This document shows, piece after piece, positions 23,459-35,965 of a stretch of DNA of 64,000 nt (position 1 is the stretch's first letter; each line of letters opens with the position of its first letter). The notes under the pieces are model-generated. The model did no database searches. It saw only the letters and a list, made by a program, of their open reading frames with translations, and was not told where the DNA came from. The DNA is taken from contig NC_080720.1 in assembly GCF_019097595.1 (NCBI RefSeq), positions 23,384,852 through 23,448,851 on the forward strand. The letters run 5' to 3'. This DNA is from Hemibagrus wyckioides. Taxonomy: Eukaryota; Chordata; Actinopteri; Siluriformes; Bagridae. The position numbers were made by a program, and so were the translations under genes.

Positions 23459-23529
23459 TTCCCTGCTCAAGAATCAGTCCCTGGCTGTGGCAGTGAGGGC
23501 ACAGGATCCTGTCACTGGACCACTAGGGG
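23459..23529 (-). pseudogene. tRNA-Glu(CTC)-like pseudogene
   Basis: On the minus strand the 71 bases follow eukaryotic tRNA-Glu closely: CCCCTAGTGGTCCAGTG (acceptor, D arm and A box), an anticodon loop CCCTCAC with CTC, and GAGCAGGGAA at the 3' end. The anticodon stem is mismatched and the B box reads GGACTGATTCT in place of GGTTCGATTCC. It is therefore a decayed tRNA copy or the head of a tRNA-derived SINE, not a working gene. Confidence 0.5.
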
Positions 23530-23978
23530 TCAATGAAGGGAGAAACACAACCCCCCAAATAGATCAAAATTTAATAGTAAATAAATAATTGAAATAAGTT
23601 GTGCTATAAGCTGGAAAATCATCACACTGTGTCCGTGGGTTGCTGGTTTTATGCAGTTATTGCGAACCAGAGGCATGCAACCAAATGTCTTATGTGTTAC
23701 AACTGCACATTATAGATCTGATTTAAATCAATAGCTCATCAGCAGAGAGCTCTGTGAAATAAACTGGGTCAGATAAGAGAGATATAAAATGAGGCAGTGG
23801 GTCCCCAAGACTGAAATCTTCAACACAAAATGGTGTGTGCTTTCAATTTTTATGAGACGCAATGGTTCATTAAAATTTGTACTGAAAATATATTTTTCCA
23901 AACATGCACACAATCATTATGTTTTTTATAAGGATGTGTCCCAAGATCTTGAAAATAACTACATATATACACTATATA

Positions 23979-25226
23979 CACTATATTGCCAAAAGTATTC
24001 GCTCACCTGCCTTGAATCGCATATGAACTTAAGTGACATCCCATTCCTAATCCATAGGGTTCAATATGACGTCGGTCCACCCTTTGCAGCTATAACAGCT
24101 TCAACTCTTCTGGGAAGGCTGTCCACAAGGTTTAGGAGTGTGTTTATGGGAATTTTTGACCATTCTTCCAGAAGTGCATTTGTGAGGTCACACACTGATG
24201 TTGGACGAGAAGGCCTGGCTCTCAGTCTCCGCTCTAATTCATCCCAAAGGTGTTCTATCGGGTTGAGGTCAGGACTCTGTGCAGGCCAGTCAAGTTCATC
24301 CACACCAGACTCTGTCATCCATGTCTTTATGGACCTTGCTTTGTGCACTGGTGCACAGTCATGTTGGAAGAGGAAGGGGCCAGCTCCAAACTGTTCCCAC
24401 AAAGTTGGGAGCATGGAATTGTCCAATATGTCTTGGTATGTTGAAGCATTCAGAGTTCCTTTCACTGGAACTAAGGGGCCAAGCCCAGCTCCTGAAAAAC
24501 AACCCCACACCATAATACCCCCTCCACCAAACTTTACACTTGGCACAATGCAGTCAGACAAGTACCGTTGTCCTGGCAACCGCCAAACCCAGACTTGTCA
24601 GTCAGATTGCCAGATGGAGAAGCGCGATTCGTCACTCCAGAGAACGCGTCTCCACTGCTCTAGAGTCCAGTGGCGGCGTGCTTTACACCACTGCATCCGA
24701 CACTTTGCATTGCGCTTGGTGATGTATGGCTTAGATGCAGCTGCTCGGCCATGGAAATCCATTCCATGAAGCTCTCTGCGCACTGTTCTTGAGCTAATCT
24801 GAAGGCCACATGAAGTTTGGAGGTCTGTAGCGATTGACTCTGCAGAAAGTTGGCGACCTCTTCGCACTATGCGCCTCAGCATCCGCTGACCCCGCTCCGT
24901 CAGTTTATGTGGCCTACCACTTCGTGGCTGAGTTGCTGTCGTTCCCAAACACTTCCACGTTCTTATAATACAGCTGACAGTTGACTGTGGAATATTTAGG
25001 AGCAAGGAAATTTCACGACTGGATTTGTTGCACAGGTGGCATCCTATCACAGTTCCATGCTGGAATTCACTGAGCTCCTGAGAGCGACCCATTCTTTCAC
25101 AAATGTTTGTAAAAACAGTCTGCATGCCTAGGTGCTTGATTTTATACACCTGTGGCCATGGAAGTGATTGGAACACCTGATTCTGATTATTAGGATGGGT
25201 GAGCAAATACTTTTGGCAATATAGTG
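23979..25226 (-). mobile_element. Near-complete Tc1-like element
   Basis: The ends CACTATATTGCCAAAAGTA (left) and its inverted copy TACTTTTGGCAATATAGTG (right) form terminal inverted repeats, flanked by TA at 23977-23978 and 25227-25228, the Tc1/mariner target duplication. It lies in the intergenic space after oser1. Both ends look intact, and only the transposase is damaged (see next entry). Confidence 0.92.
24061..25092 (-). pseudogene. Tc1 transposase with one in-frame stop
   Basis: Start ATG at 25090-25092 (MGRSQELSEFQ), end at 24061: 344 codons including the terminal stop, the usual Tc1 length. Features in order: paired-type helix-turn-helix DNA-binding region (REISLLLNIPQSTVSCIIR), the GRPHKL basic stretch between the two halves, WSDES (first Asp), [11 protein letters not shown] (second Asp) and [13 protein letters not shown] (Glu of DD34E). 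The frame is continuous except for a TGA at 24598-24600, directly after IWQSD. It would cut the protein before two of the three catalytic residues. No frameshift was found; both halves share one frame. The enzyme cuts and pastes its own element. Confidence 0.9.
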
Positions 25227-25232
25227 TATATA

Positions 25233-26625
25233 CACACACTGCTCACAAAGAGTTAAGGATATTCGGCTTTCGGGTGAAATTTCAGGATGCACCTAAAATG
25301 CACCATAACCTTTACAAGTGACCTTAATTTGACCTTCTCTACACTTTTGAATGCACATGTCCAACTGTTCAGTGTTTCAGTACTTTTTGCATAACTTGCT
25401 GTTCTCTAACAAGGTGCTTAACTGCAAAATTCACAACTGGTGTTTGATCCATGAATCGACCAATAAATTTTCTGGTTCAATTAGAATTGGTATTTAAACA
25501 GTCCTCTTCATCATGCTGTTCACATTTTGACATCATGAGACCAAGACGACACCTAACAACTGATCAACAGTACCTCGCCATTGTGAGGCTTCAAACAGGA
25601 TGTTCTCAGAGGGAAGTGGCCACTGAGCTTAGAGTGTCACAGAGTGTCATCAGCAGGTTGCAACAGAGATGCAGAGAGACTGGAAGAGTCACAGAAAGGC
25701 ATAGAAGTGGACGTCCTTTGGCCACATTCCACGTTGATGACCACTTCATTGTGAACAGTGCCCTGCGGAACCAGATGATGAACACCATTCAACTCCAGGC
25801 ACATTTAAGGGAGGTGAGAGGCACCCAAGTGTCACATCAGACCATTCAAAACCGTTTACATCAGCGTGGTCTGCGTGCTAGATGACCTGCAAGGGTCCCT
25901 GACCACACCACCAGGCACAGGCGTCGGGCCAGGGAGCATTTACGCTGGATGAGGGACCAGTGGGACTCAGTGCTGTTCTCTGATGAAAGTCTATTCACAT
26001 TGAGCAAAAATGATGGCTGCCAACAACGTCAAGGAGAGCTCTCTGCATCAGCCACTGTTGTGGTGGTGTTACAGTCTGGGCAGGTGTGTCTACTCAATAC
26101 AGAACTGCCCTACATTTTGTGAATGGTACAGTGACAAGCCAATACTACCTGAATAACATCATTAATCCAGTCATTGTGCCCCTGCATGAACAACACAGGC
26201 CCAATTTCATCTTCATGGACGACAATGCTCCAGCTCATCGAGGTCGCATCATTAGGGAACGGCTGCTGGAGGCTGGGGTACCTCAGATGGAGTGGCCTGC
26301 ACTTTCTCCAGACCTGAATCCCATAGAAAACTTATGGAATCAGCTGAGTCGCCGTGTAGAGGCTCATAACCGTGCACCCCAGAACCTCAATGACCTGCGG
26401 GCCGCCCTTCAAGAAGAGTGGAATGCCATGCCTCAGCAGACAATAAGTCGACTCGTGAACAGCATGAGACGTCGTTGTCAAGCTGTAATTGATGGTCAAG
26501 GGCACATGACAAATTATTGAGACATTGACATTTTTTGTTCTGGTATACCCACCACTGTTGTTGGCTTTTGTTTCAGTAAATTGTTTGAGATGAGGAAATC
26601 ACCATTGCATGCTTCTACTTAAACT
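25233..26625 (+). mobile_element. Second Tc1-like element, right end lost
   Basis: The left end reads CACACTGCTCACAAAGAGTTAAGG and starts about six bases after the preceding element. The 3' part runs to GCATGCTTCTACTTAAAC near 26625, but the inverted copy of the left end is absent there, so the right terminus is deleted. It belongs to a different Tc1 family from its neighbour and lies in opposite orientation. Confidence 0.8.
25535..26520 (+). pseudogene. Broken Tc1 transposase
   Basis: The N-terminal frame starts at MRPRRHLTTDQQ (25535) with two helix-turn-helix segments (QREVATELRVSQSVISRL; then HQTIQNRLHQRG) and a GRP motif, and stops at a TGA (25883-25885) right after RGLRAR. The first catalytic Asp (LFSDES) appears beyond it near 25980. 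The C-terminal frame (26086-26520) has MDDNAPAHRG (second Asp) and [11 protein letters not shown] (Glu) and ends at the family's natural stop. A frameshift or deletion near 26000-26060 separates the halves. It is non-functional. Confidence 0.85.
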
Positions 26626-26854
26626 TTTTAAAAATGAAACAATCAAAACAAACTCTAAATCAGAAACATGTTTTCTGCAAATAGCACCGGCCAAATCTAA
26701 CAGTGGTGTTTTTAAATAAGTTACTTAAAATATCAAAGTAAATTAATGAACATTTAATTATTTATTGAAAATGGTACAATTTTTGTGTTTAAATTCTATG
26801 TGAAATTCTCTTTGTTTCACATTCTAGCTAATATGAAGTTAGTCATGATACAGC

Positions 26855-26942
26855 CCTCCTGGAGCAGAGGTTAAGGGCCATATATATAACTACCGATATT
26901 GTAATTTGTACGCTTTAACAGTTGAGCTACCACTGTCCTTTG
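26855..26942 (-). repeat. SINE remnant
   Basis: CTGGAGCAGAGGTTAAGGGCC and AACAGTTGAGCTACCACTGTCC are the two recognisable ends of a tRNA-derived fish SINE read in reverse. The middle is degenerate and AT-rich. Confidence 0.45.
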
Positions 26943-28079
26943 TATTTAGAGGGCCATAAAACACATACTGATGAGTCTTTGTTACAGCATGTTGTGAAAT
27001 CATCCTGTTCATTCATTCACATAAGAGATACATTGAATGACCTTTTATGTGACACTTTTTGTTTTAATAAGGCTTTATTGTATGTGAGGGAGTGTCAAGA
27101 ACATCATACCTGGGCAGATAATGACTCTCATGGGTCTATCAGTATGGAATGCAGTTGTGGAAATGAAAAGAAAGGAATTGAGGAGACTAAGAAATAATGA
27201 TTGTCTTTGTCATTTATTTACAACAGTGCTGTAATAAAACAATGAGGGTGTCAAATCTTAATGAAGAAGAAGTTTATTGCAGTGTAGCATTGACAAAATA
27301 CATGAAGTACTTTGGGTTTATCGGAGTCAAGAAGGACAAATCCTGCTTAAACATTTTATACTGTTTTTCCTATTTGTAATTTAAATAGCGTACACAGAAA
27401 AAATTGCGTATTACGTGAAACTGGTGATACTATTGTATAGCCGGATGAAGAAGAAGCTATTGCATGTGCAAAAGCAATAGAAAAACAATTAATCAGAAAA
27501 AAATGATGCCATTGTTGCGGGTACTAATGTTATATCAGCGCTAATGAGCTGAGGCAGAAAAACTGTACCTATCCTTCGTTTCATGCTCATTGGAGAGAAT
27601 ATCTCTTTTGGATTTCAATTGGCTCATTTAAAAGTAAACAGCAGGTGTCAGTGTGTCAAAGGTTTATACTGTGAGGTGTCACATGGCAGCAGCACACACA
27701 ATTTATTTTTGATGTCTACTTTTTTAAATACAGTGTATTCAGAAAGTGATTATACATCTTTGTTTTCATTGGTTTTTCAAACAGCATCATATCCATTTCA
27801 TCATTATAGGGGATTAAGTGTAGATTCTTGGGAAATAGGGTCTGGATGTTTGACAGTACTACAGATATTTTTTTAAAAATTGTTTTTAAAAAAAAAATCA
27901 GATTGTAATTTCTTTGCCCACCACCTATATATATATTCCATCATCTCCATGTTGGGTTTGGTTTTCTATGCGGAGAAGCCTAAGTTACCACTGTGCCTGT
28001 ACCAGTTCGAGGGACAATGTGAGACGTGGGAAGTGAAGACGTGGAAAGTGGGTGCAGGATAGAAAAATTGAGATGATTA
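26943..28079. other. Intergenic, nothing recognised
   Basis: Short frames at 26922-27197 and 27583-27876 have no family resemblance and no splice context. Confidence 0.4.
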
Positions 28080-29180
28080 TGTTATCGGAGAACTTCACCT
28101 GGTCACTCAACACCAGCTCCATCACCAAGAAAGCCCAGCAGCGCCTCTACTTCCTGAGGAGGCTGAGGAAAGCCCATCTCCCTTCCCCCACCCTGACTGT
28201 GTTCTACAGAGGAACCATCGAGAGCATCCTGAGCAGCTGCATCACTGCCTGGTTTGGGAACTGCACCGTCTCGGATCGCAAGACCCTTCAGCGGATAGTG
28301 AGGACAGCTGAAAAGATCATCGGAGTCTCTCTTCCCTCTGTCACAGACATTTACACCGCACGCTGCATCCGCAAAGCTAACCCCACACACCCCTCACACA
28401 CACTCTTCACCCTCCTGCCATCTGGAAAGAGGTACCGGAGTATTTGGGCCCTCACAACCAGACTGTGTAACAGTTTCTTTCCTCAAGCCATCAGGCTCCT
28501 CAACACCCAGGACTGAACTATTCTACACTCTCTCTCTCACACACACACACACACTCAGGACTGAACTGTGTACAACTCTCTGTCTCTCTCTCTCTCTCGA
28601 CTGTGTGGACGCACACACACACGCACACATAATTTATATTGTTCATTACTTATTGCACTACCTCAACCTGTCATCTGCTGCTATAGTTATATTTATGTTT
28701 ATTTCTATTTGCACTACCTCAACCTGTCATCTGCTGTTATAGTTGTATTTATGTTTATTTCTATTTGCACTACCTCAACCTGTCATCTGCTGTTATAGTT
28801 GTATTTATGTTTATTTCTATTTGCACTACCTCAACCTGTCATCTGCTGTTATAGTTGTATTTATGTTTACTTCTATTTGCACTACCTCAACCGCTGCTGT
28901 TGTATTTTTGCACAATATTTTTTTACATCATTTCATTTTATCTTATTTTATTTCACTTACATTCCAGTACACGTTCTTTTCTTTCTTTTTCGGCGCTAAG
29001 TGTCCTGTGTTTTTTGTGTTGTCTTTCTTGTATTTATTGTCTTTTGCACTGTCTTGTCTATGCTCTGTTTGCACCTAGCTGCACACTGTGCACTTTACAT
29101 GGCTAAGACAAACTTTTGTCTAAATATGTGGTTGAAATGACAATAAAGCTTCTTGAATCTTGAATCTTGAATCTTAATAT
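28080..29180 (+). mobile_element. 5'-truncated LINE (L2-like) with 3' UTR
   Basis: The open frame to 28516 is the C-terminal end of a non-LTR retrotransposon reverse transcriptase polyprotein: [21 protein letters not shown] is the start of the conserved stretch, followed by [33 protein letters not shown] and LFTLLPSGKRYRS. Then come CT/CA-rich sequence, a 56-bp tandem array, and a tail GACAATAAAGCTTCTTGAAT with repeated TTGAATC units, the usual 3' end of such LINEs. Everything upstream is missing, as is normal for LINE insertions. The clade (L2, Rex1 or a relative) is not certain. Confidence 0.8.
28648..28893 (+). repeat. 56-bp tandem array in LINE 3' UTR
   Basis: About four copies of a 56-bp unit containing TTTATGTTTATTTCTATTTG and CACTACCTCAACCTGTCATC. 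Identical start points at 28743, 28799 and 28855 show the period. As 56 is not a multiple of three, the same peptide appears in all three frames. Confidence 0.95.
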
Positions 29181-32100
29181 TCAATATCTTGAATATGTTT
29201 GCATCTAAAAAATGTAAGCCTTGAAGGTATGGACATGTTGGGAGCACATGGACATGGGGAGAATAGCGCAGCACCTTCTGCACTGTGTTACCTAGTGGTA
29301 AAATACATGAAATTATCTGGGGGTAAACTAAAACTGTATTATCTTATTATTATTCTGTTCCTGAAGTCACCACAAGGTTGCAGTACTTACTCATTCATTA
29401 TTTGCTGTATTTCCTTTCCTTTTAGCAAATTTGTATGGCATTTTGAAGCTAAATAATGTAAATATCCCATTTTCAATCATATGTGCTTGATATGTACCAC
29501 ATGCTGGTGAACATGAGATCATACAATAAAAAATAGTGAAACTACCAATTTATTAATTCTTATATCTTGCCGTAAAATAAAACTATTTTGGAGATTCACT
29601 TGTACAGACAGAAAATATGTTTTCTTAAAAATGCTTCTCCTTGCTGTAAATCTTGTCTTTTCATTCAACAGATTGTACAGTTTGAATTTCATATTATATT
29701 AAATGACACTTGATTGATCTTATAACATTTACTTCCTTACCTAACGTTTATATATATATATATATATATAAATTAACTGAGGGAACTTACAAGTACAGAA
29801 TAATAAGAGCTAAGCAAATAGTTGTTACAGGAGCTCGTGGTGAAAAGAATCAAAAGTTATTGATATTGAGTACTTAATATAACATTATTAGTATGAAGAA
29901 GTATGATCTACAAACACTAGTCATCACAGCACTCTGTGTTCCAGTTTCAACCATATACAACTATCTTTATATTACAGCTTACAACTATCTTTATATTGCT
30001 TGATTCATCTTATAATCTTATATATTGCTTGATTTGCATGATGTGACATGACGTGTAAAATTAAATACTTGCTTTTCAATAAATCTAGCCAGAAGAAAAA
30101 CATTTTAAAACCCATTCTACTGGGTTCCAGTGTCACCCTTGACAGAACCCATTCACCAAAGAAGCATACTAGCTGGCATGCTGGCTACTTAGAAGGGAGC
30201 AGTGTAATTTAAACAGCCACATTGAGGCTTTTCACGTAGTTCAGCAGCCTAGTTCAGCCTCTCCACTGTTGTGGGTGTGACTCTTAAGGTTGTATAGGCT
30301 CTTGAAAAAGGGAACCAAGCATCAAAGCATACCATACAAATCTATGGAAACAGACAAAAGAATAGGGTTAGATGTTGCCAGTCAACAAGAGCTGCTTGGC
30401 TGAGCAATTTGCCTAAAAATCAGATCTTTTGTTGTGAGAAGGTTGGTGGAAACTTGGCAGGAAGTAGTTATATATGTATTAAAGGTAAATCGTTTTAGAT
30501 CCTTGTACAAAGGTGATAGGATCAAGTTGTTTAAAATATAGATTTTCTGCTACCGTAATACCAAGTCATTTAACACAATCTTTCTTCATTTCTAAATATA
30601 TTTAAAAGAGATCAAAGTGTGTAAAAATTAAACATATCTAAGAATATGGTAAATGCATACCTTATGCATCCAAATGTTGCCTAAAGGGAAAAACTTATAG
30701 TGTGCTAAAGGGATAGGGGCATGTTGTTGTTCATGAAAAGTAGACTAACTGGTTATTGTAATGTGTTCATGCTCGCTATCTCACCTGCAGCAAATGCCTC
30801 CCTTCTTTTGTGTACAGGAACTCTAGAACTTTGCATGGCTCGTTGCTCCAAGGCCTTTTCATTGTATTATAAAACATTTGGTACCTAAGGACTCTTTGAT
30901 TTTATGTGTTATAGTGTTTGGGGCGTTTATTTAAATTCCAGGTGCTCCACTCAAGGGCCGCCTCATCTGAAGCACTGTTACAGATGGCTATGGTCTAGCG
31001 ATACTTATTCAGCTTTGCTGAACTTTGACCCTTGGTTGCTAGGATCAAGGCTCTCGAAGGGTGGTGCTTGGGGTTGAGGAGAAACAGGGAAGGGCACATT
31101 GGAGTGGTCATAAATGCTTCCATATGATCTTACTAACTTGGAAAAGCTCAGCTCCCCAACAAAGCAGTCTCAAATAAATAATTAATGGATTTGGAAATTT
31201 ATATGAATTTATTTCTATATCATATGAAATTAATTTAAGCATTTGGTAGTACATGCACTCCCGGTTTTGAAAATAGAACAGGTTTTAAACGTTTAAATAG
31301 TTCATGAACATTATTGGTCCATGTAATCATTCATTTATAAGCTAGTAACTTTAAGGTAACTACAAAGCAGAGAGAGAAAAATAATGACAAATATATTTAA
31401 AAATAAGGTATAAATAATACAAAAATATAGAATACATAAATACAAACAAAAATCTTGATACAACATAAATATTCTTCATAAACACTATAAAGTCATAGTC
31501 ATATGTCAATACTGTCAGAGAAGTGAATGCAGCTAACCACTGATTACAAGTTATTACTAAAAACCACTGTTGACAACACCCAGAAATTCAGGATATCCAG
31601 AGGAATTTGGGTTTATTGCTGTTGATTACATAGACTGATATACCATGAGAATGACTCATCCAAAATAACACATACTTTTCACAAGCAGGAAATTCCAGTC
31701 GTTCCACACTAATGTTCCACTGTAGAAAAAGTTGCTGCTTGGAGTTTCCTCCCACTCCACCCCCACACTGACTAACACACAAATGAACATGTTTCCCTCC
31801 TGTGAAGTTCCAGTGAAATCTATTCAGCACATCAGAGGAGATTTTGACTTTTCCCCTAATATAGGCTGTGTTGTAAACATCAGCCATTTAAATAAACACC
31901 ACCAAACAGTATAACACATAAAATTCATTTTCACAAGCATTCTTGATAGTTTTTGAGTGTAGTGTAGTCTCACAGAGTGCCTCATTAATATCTAATTAAC
32001 TTTATATGAAATAGTTGTAACATACTACGTATACATGATTATACAATTTATATAATTATGCACAAAAGGCTTTTATTAAATTACATGTGCAAATAACCTG

Positions 32101-34834
32101 GAAAATATGCACAACATATACAAGTGAGTTATGTGGCTGCAAAAGCCTCTTGTCAGCCATTTTGTAGACACTCCCAAAAGCCCCTTTACTCTGCCCCCAC
32201 CTTGTTTAGGAGATGGAAAAAAAAACGAGCCAGAAGCCTGTAAGCACCTAGAGATGCCAGATAAATTTGTGTGAGCAAAAAACATGCTGTTCTTTGGGGA
32301 AAAAAACAACTTAACAAGAACTAATGCAATAACACCATGATAACTGCCAGTGCTTTTCCAAGATGGAGCATTTTATTACTGGTGAAGGGGATGAGGCTAG
32401 ACACAGAATTATCTATGTTCCCCCTAGACAGGTCTGTGAATACATTCTCTATAAAGGTTTAAACTGCATGAATAGTCTTCTGTACAAAATTGAATAGATA
32501 CATTTTTTTATCACTTAGAGAACCAAGGTAGAGAACCAGATAAAGAAATCCTTGAAATGTATGTAATTTTGGATAATATCTGTGTAGGTATGTTAACAAT
32601 TCTGACAGCATAGGTTCAGATGAAATCACTCAAACTAATTACAAAAAAGAGGGCAGAATAGGCATTCTTGACCATACCCAAAAATCAGGATTAGTTCTTT
32701 TTTTGTATGTTTCTCGTACTAATTCTTGGCTTTCAAGCACTTTGAATGGTCGGTTGTCAAATGCTAATAGTAGCACAGTGGTGCCATGGGGCTTTCATGC
32801 TCACCATTATAGCACATCCGTAACATGATTAAACAATAAGTTGCCCAGGATACGTGCAATCCAAATTAATAAATAATTCAGTATGGGGGGGGGTCTGGTT
32901 GCAGGCTCAAAGAGAAGATCATTCAAATGTCAAACATACCGCTTAGGAAAAGTGAAAGTGCTGTGTGTTGGAGGTGGAGGCAAGCATTGTTTCAAAAAAC
33001 ACTGTGGTTATGTTAAGTCAAGAAAAAAAATCACATTTGAGTCAAGACAAAGATCACACTCATTTTCATGGAGTGATTAGAATCACACATTATGCATACC
33101 TTTTCCAGTTTATATTTAACTTTTATGGATTTTTTTTATTCAGCAGTTTTATGACAAGAAAGTCACAAAATCAAGTAACATTTTTACAACAGAAATTTAA
33201 ATTTTACAACAGAAATTGTAGCACAAGCTTTGGTGGATAAGTATGACAAATGTAAAGGCATGCAGAACGAAGCACACAAAGCACAATTGCTACTAACTAA
33301 TTTCATTATTAGCATTATTAGCACTATTTCATTATTTCTAAATTTAGTGTAGAATTTTTGGGCAACCTAGCCCAAGCATAAGGAAAAACATGTAAAGTTT
33401 TTTTTAACTGCATTTGGAATCATAGCCAAAATGTTCCAAATGTAGGTAGTGCTTACATAGTATTTAAATTTTGTGGCCCTGCTATAAAGCACATGAACTT
33501 ATCAAGGCTGAGTAGTGCTTGTGTTACGGCAGCAAGATTTGGATGATTTCATTGCCTTCATCCCACGGTGATATGTGGGCCAGACAAAGCGGTAAGTGTT
33601 GGCCAGCATAGTGCCATGACTCATTTGTTATCAGGATAACACATTAGCTGGGGACAGGGAACTTATGTCATATCTCAGGTGATATTTAAATTTAGTCTTC
33701 TTAAACCTGACCTCAGTTTATATATATACATATATTACAAGTAAAAATGTAAAAAAAAAAAAAAAAACATTTGTAGCTTCTGCTTATATGAAGTCTAAAT
33801 GTAGCATTACAGCTAGGCTCCATACAGTTTGAAATTGTTCAAATATATTTCCTTGCCAATCCATGTTTATATAGAAAATAAATCCTTATCCATTGTTGTA
33901 AGTAAATGTGGTATGTATTTGTTTTTTTTCCTGATAACATGACCTTGTGATACAGTGGCAACACCCAGGTTAGCATAATCTTAACCCAGCCAAAACATGG
34001 GCAATGTGTGATGCCTTGGATTACAGGAACACAACAGGAATGTGCTTCATCAGGAAAGCATGAAGGACCTTAAATGTAGTTTACTAATACCAACTGCCAT
34101 TTTGTTACTCAGGTGGAATTTGTCTTAAATAAGACAGTTGCATCAGTCCACATGACAGTTAGATCAAAAATGGAATTATCTTTGCTATATTGCTTTGTAT
34201 GGTGATTTATAAGTAAAACATGACAGTGACATTCTGTTCCTATATTTTACTTTACTTTACATTCTTTTTCTATTGTAAAAAATTAAATATGCAAATATAG
34301 ACAGAGAGAGGCAACAACTCTGCATATGCTGTGGCTTGAAATATTAAACATTTAATAAATGTGAAAAAAACAGAAAACAGCAGGACAGAAAATAATTATA
34401 TTCTAGGCTGTGAGTTCAATGGTGTAATAAAAGGAAACGAAAACACATACTAAGATGCACACAAAGGTGTTCATTGTTGTAAAGGAGGTGGAATGTCTGT
34501 TCCAGAGCCTGTGTCAGAGCCTGGGTGGACTTGGCTTTTTTGTGCATGGAAACAAAAGATTCTAGCTGAGAGAAAGTCAAGGCAGAGATGAGGAGAAGGG
34601 CAATGTAGGTCTCTCTGTTGAAGGTACCTGTGTGTGTGATTGCTTTTGGACTGGATTATGCTGATCTGATCTGAACAGCTTCATACAAACTTTAACCCAA
34701 TGGAAGTATTTTTATGGCAAACATATCTCCCTCTAGAATGTTATATTTTAGCAGTACGAAAGGTTTAGTTGTCAAGTTGAATGCTAGTTGTGCCACCCAC
34801 TGATAAACATAAATCCTAAGGCAACCAGCACATT
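29181..34834. other. Long intergenic interval, no gene recognised
   Basis: About 5.6 kb without a convincing gene or repeat family. It holds an AT microsatellite at about 29749-29770, a G run near 32886 and an A run near 33751. Frames at 31588-31887 and 32965-33240 lack motifs. Regulatory DNA for oser1 or sdc4 could lie here but cannot be seen by eye. Confidence 0.4.
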
Positions 34835-35021
34835 TACATATCCATCATTTACCAGAGCAACATACATTTTTTCTCTTTTTTTAATACAACTGAGCAATTG
34901 AGGGCTAAGGGCCTTATTCAGGGGTCCAGCAATGGCAGCTTGGTAAACCTGGGATTCAATCAAACTCACAACCTTCTGATCAGGAGTCCAACACCTTAAC
35001 CACTAAGCTACCACATCCCCC
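34835..35021 (-). repeat. tRNA-derived SINE
   Basis: Read on the minus strand: GGGATGTGGTAGCTTAGTGG (A box), GAAGGTTGTGAGTTTGATTG (decayed B box), then CCAAGCTGCCATTGCTGGAC and GGCCCTTAGCCCTCAATTGC. This is the standard body of an abundant fish SINE whose head is a tRNA promoter. Confidence 0.75.
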
Positions 35022-35360
35022 AGTATGACCTGTGTGTCATAGTACGTTGACCAGTAGTAGGATCTGTACTACAGAATACGACTGGCAACATGCAGCAATA
35101 AAATCTGTTTTAACATGGCGTTATGCATTACAAAATATAGTGCCCTCTGCTTTGCCATGTCTGAGTTTGCCATTATGACGACTGTAGGGCTTGGGGTAAA
35201 AATCAATTTGATCAACAGATAAAAAAAATTACGACAAGGAATTGCAGTCATATATCCACTGATGTAGAGCTGATGGAAACCCCCCAAAAGGTGAAGTAGA
35301 AAACTGAACAGGAAAAACAGAGGGGGGAAGATGATGTAAGGCGTTTCCTCGAACTGCTGA

Positions 35361-35741
35361 TGACGCAGTCATAAAATGACGTAGCGTTCCATGAGCACAT
35401 ACCTTACTCGATGTTTGCTTCTCATTAGCACTGTTTTCACTGTGTATATAAACTATTGATTGAATGCAATCTATTTCACTATAGATATATATACTTGTAA
35501 TCTGTTTTAGCTAAAAGTTGAACGGCAACTAAAGTAACTAACACACATTGTACACATTATTAAATACTGTAAAAAATAGTTTTATGTTTTAAGATTATTG
35601 ATTAAGATTAAGATTATTGGCTGTCGGTATGAAAGTGTTCGGTTTTTCGCTTTTCTTTTTTCTTTCGTCTTCGTTTTCCCTTCATTCCCGTAAACAGTGC
35701 GGAGGGAAATTTTGTTCTCGTGTTTCCTGTTGGGGGCGGAG
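35361..35741 (+). promoter_or_regulatory. sdc4: Candidate sdc4 promoter elements
   Basis: TGACGCAGTCA (35361-35371) and TGACGTAG (35377-35384) are AP-1/CRE-like, and GGGGGCGGAG (35732-35741) is a GC box. They lie 170-550 bases before the sdc4 start codon. I see no TATA box near a plausible start site. Their use is inferred from position only. Confidence 0.45.
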
Positions 35742-35908
35742 TCTAGTCCAGTATAGAACGTGAGCTCGTGCGGCTGTGGGGCATTGAAAGAAAGCGACGT
35801 TGTTGGTTAATAGGTAGAATTCTGACTCTGAGGCTACTTTTCAAGCGTTTCAAAACAACCCACTAGGAATACGTTTTGGTGTGTGTGTGTAAACTGTTGG
35901 ATTTCAAG

Positions 35909-35965
35909 ATGCTGAAAGTGTCCCTCATGTTGGTTTTATTGGCTGCTACGGCTTTCGCCGAGTCG
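35909..35965 (+). CDS. sdc4: sdc4 exon 1 (signal peptide)
   Basis: Codes for [19 protein letters not shown], a classical signal peptide with likely cleavage before Glu18. Donor TCG|GTAAGTG, phase 0. Confidence 0.92.

Noticed and set aside
28568..29106. Overlapping frames with a repeated 'YLCLFLFALPQP' peptide
   Set aside because: They are the 56-bp noncoding array read in three frames.
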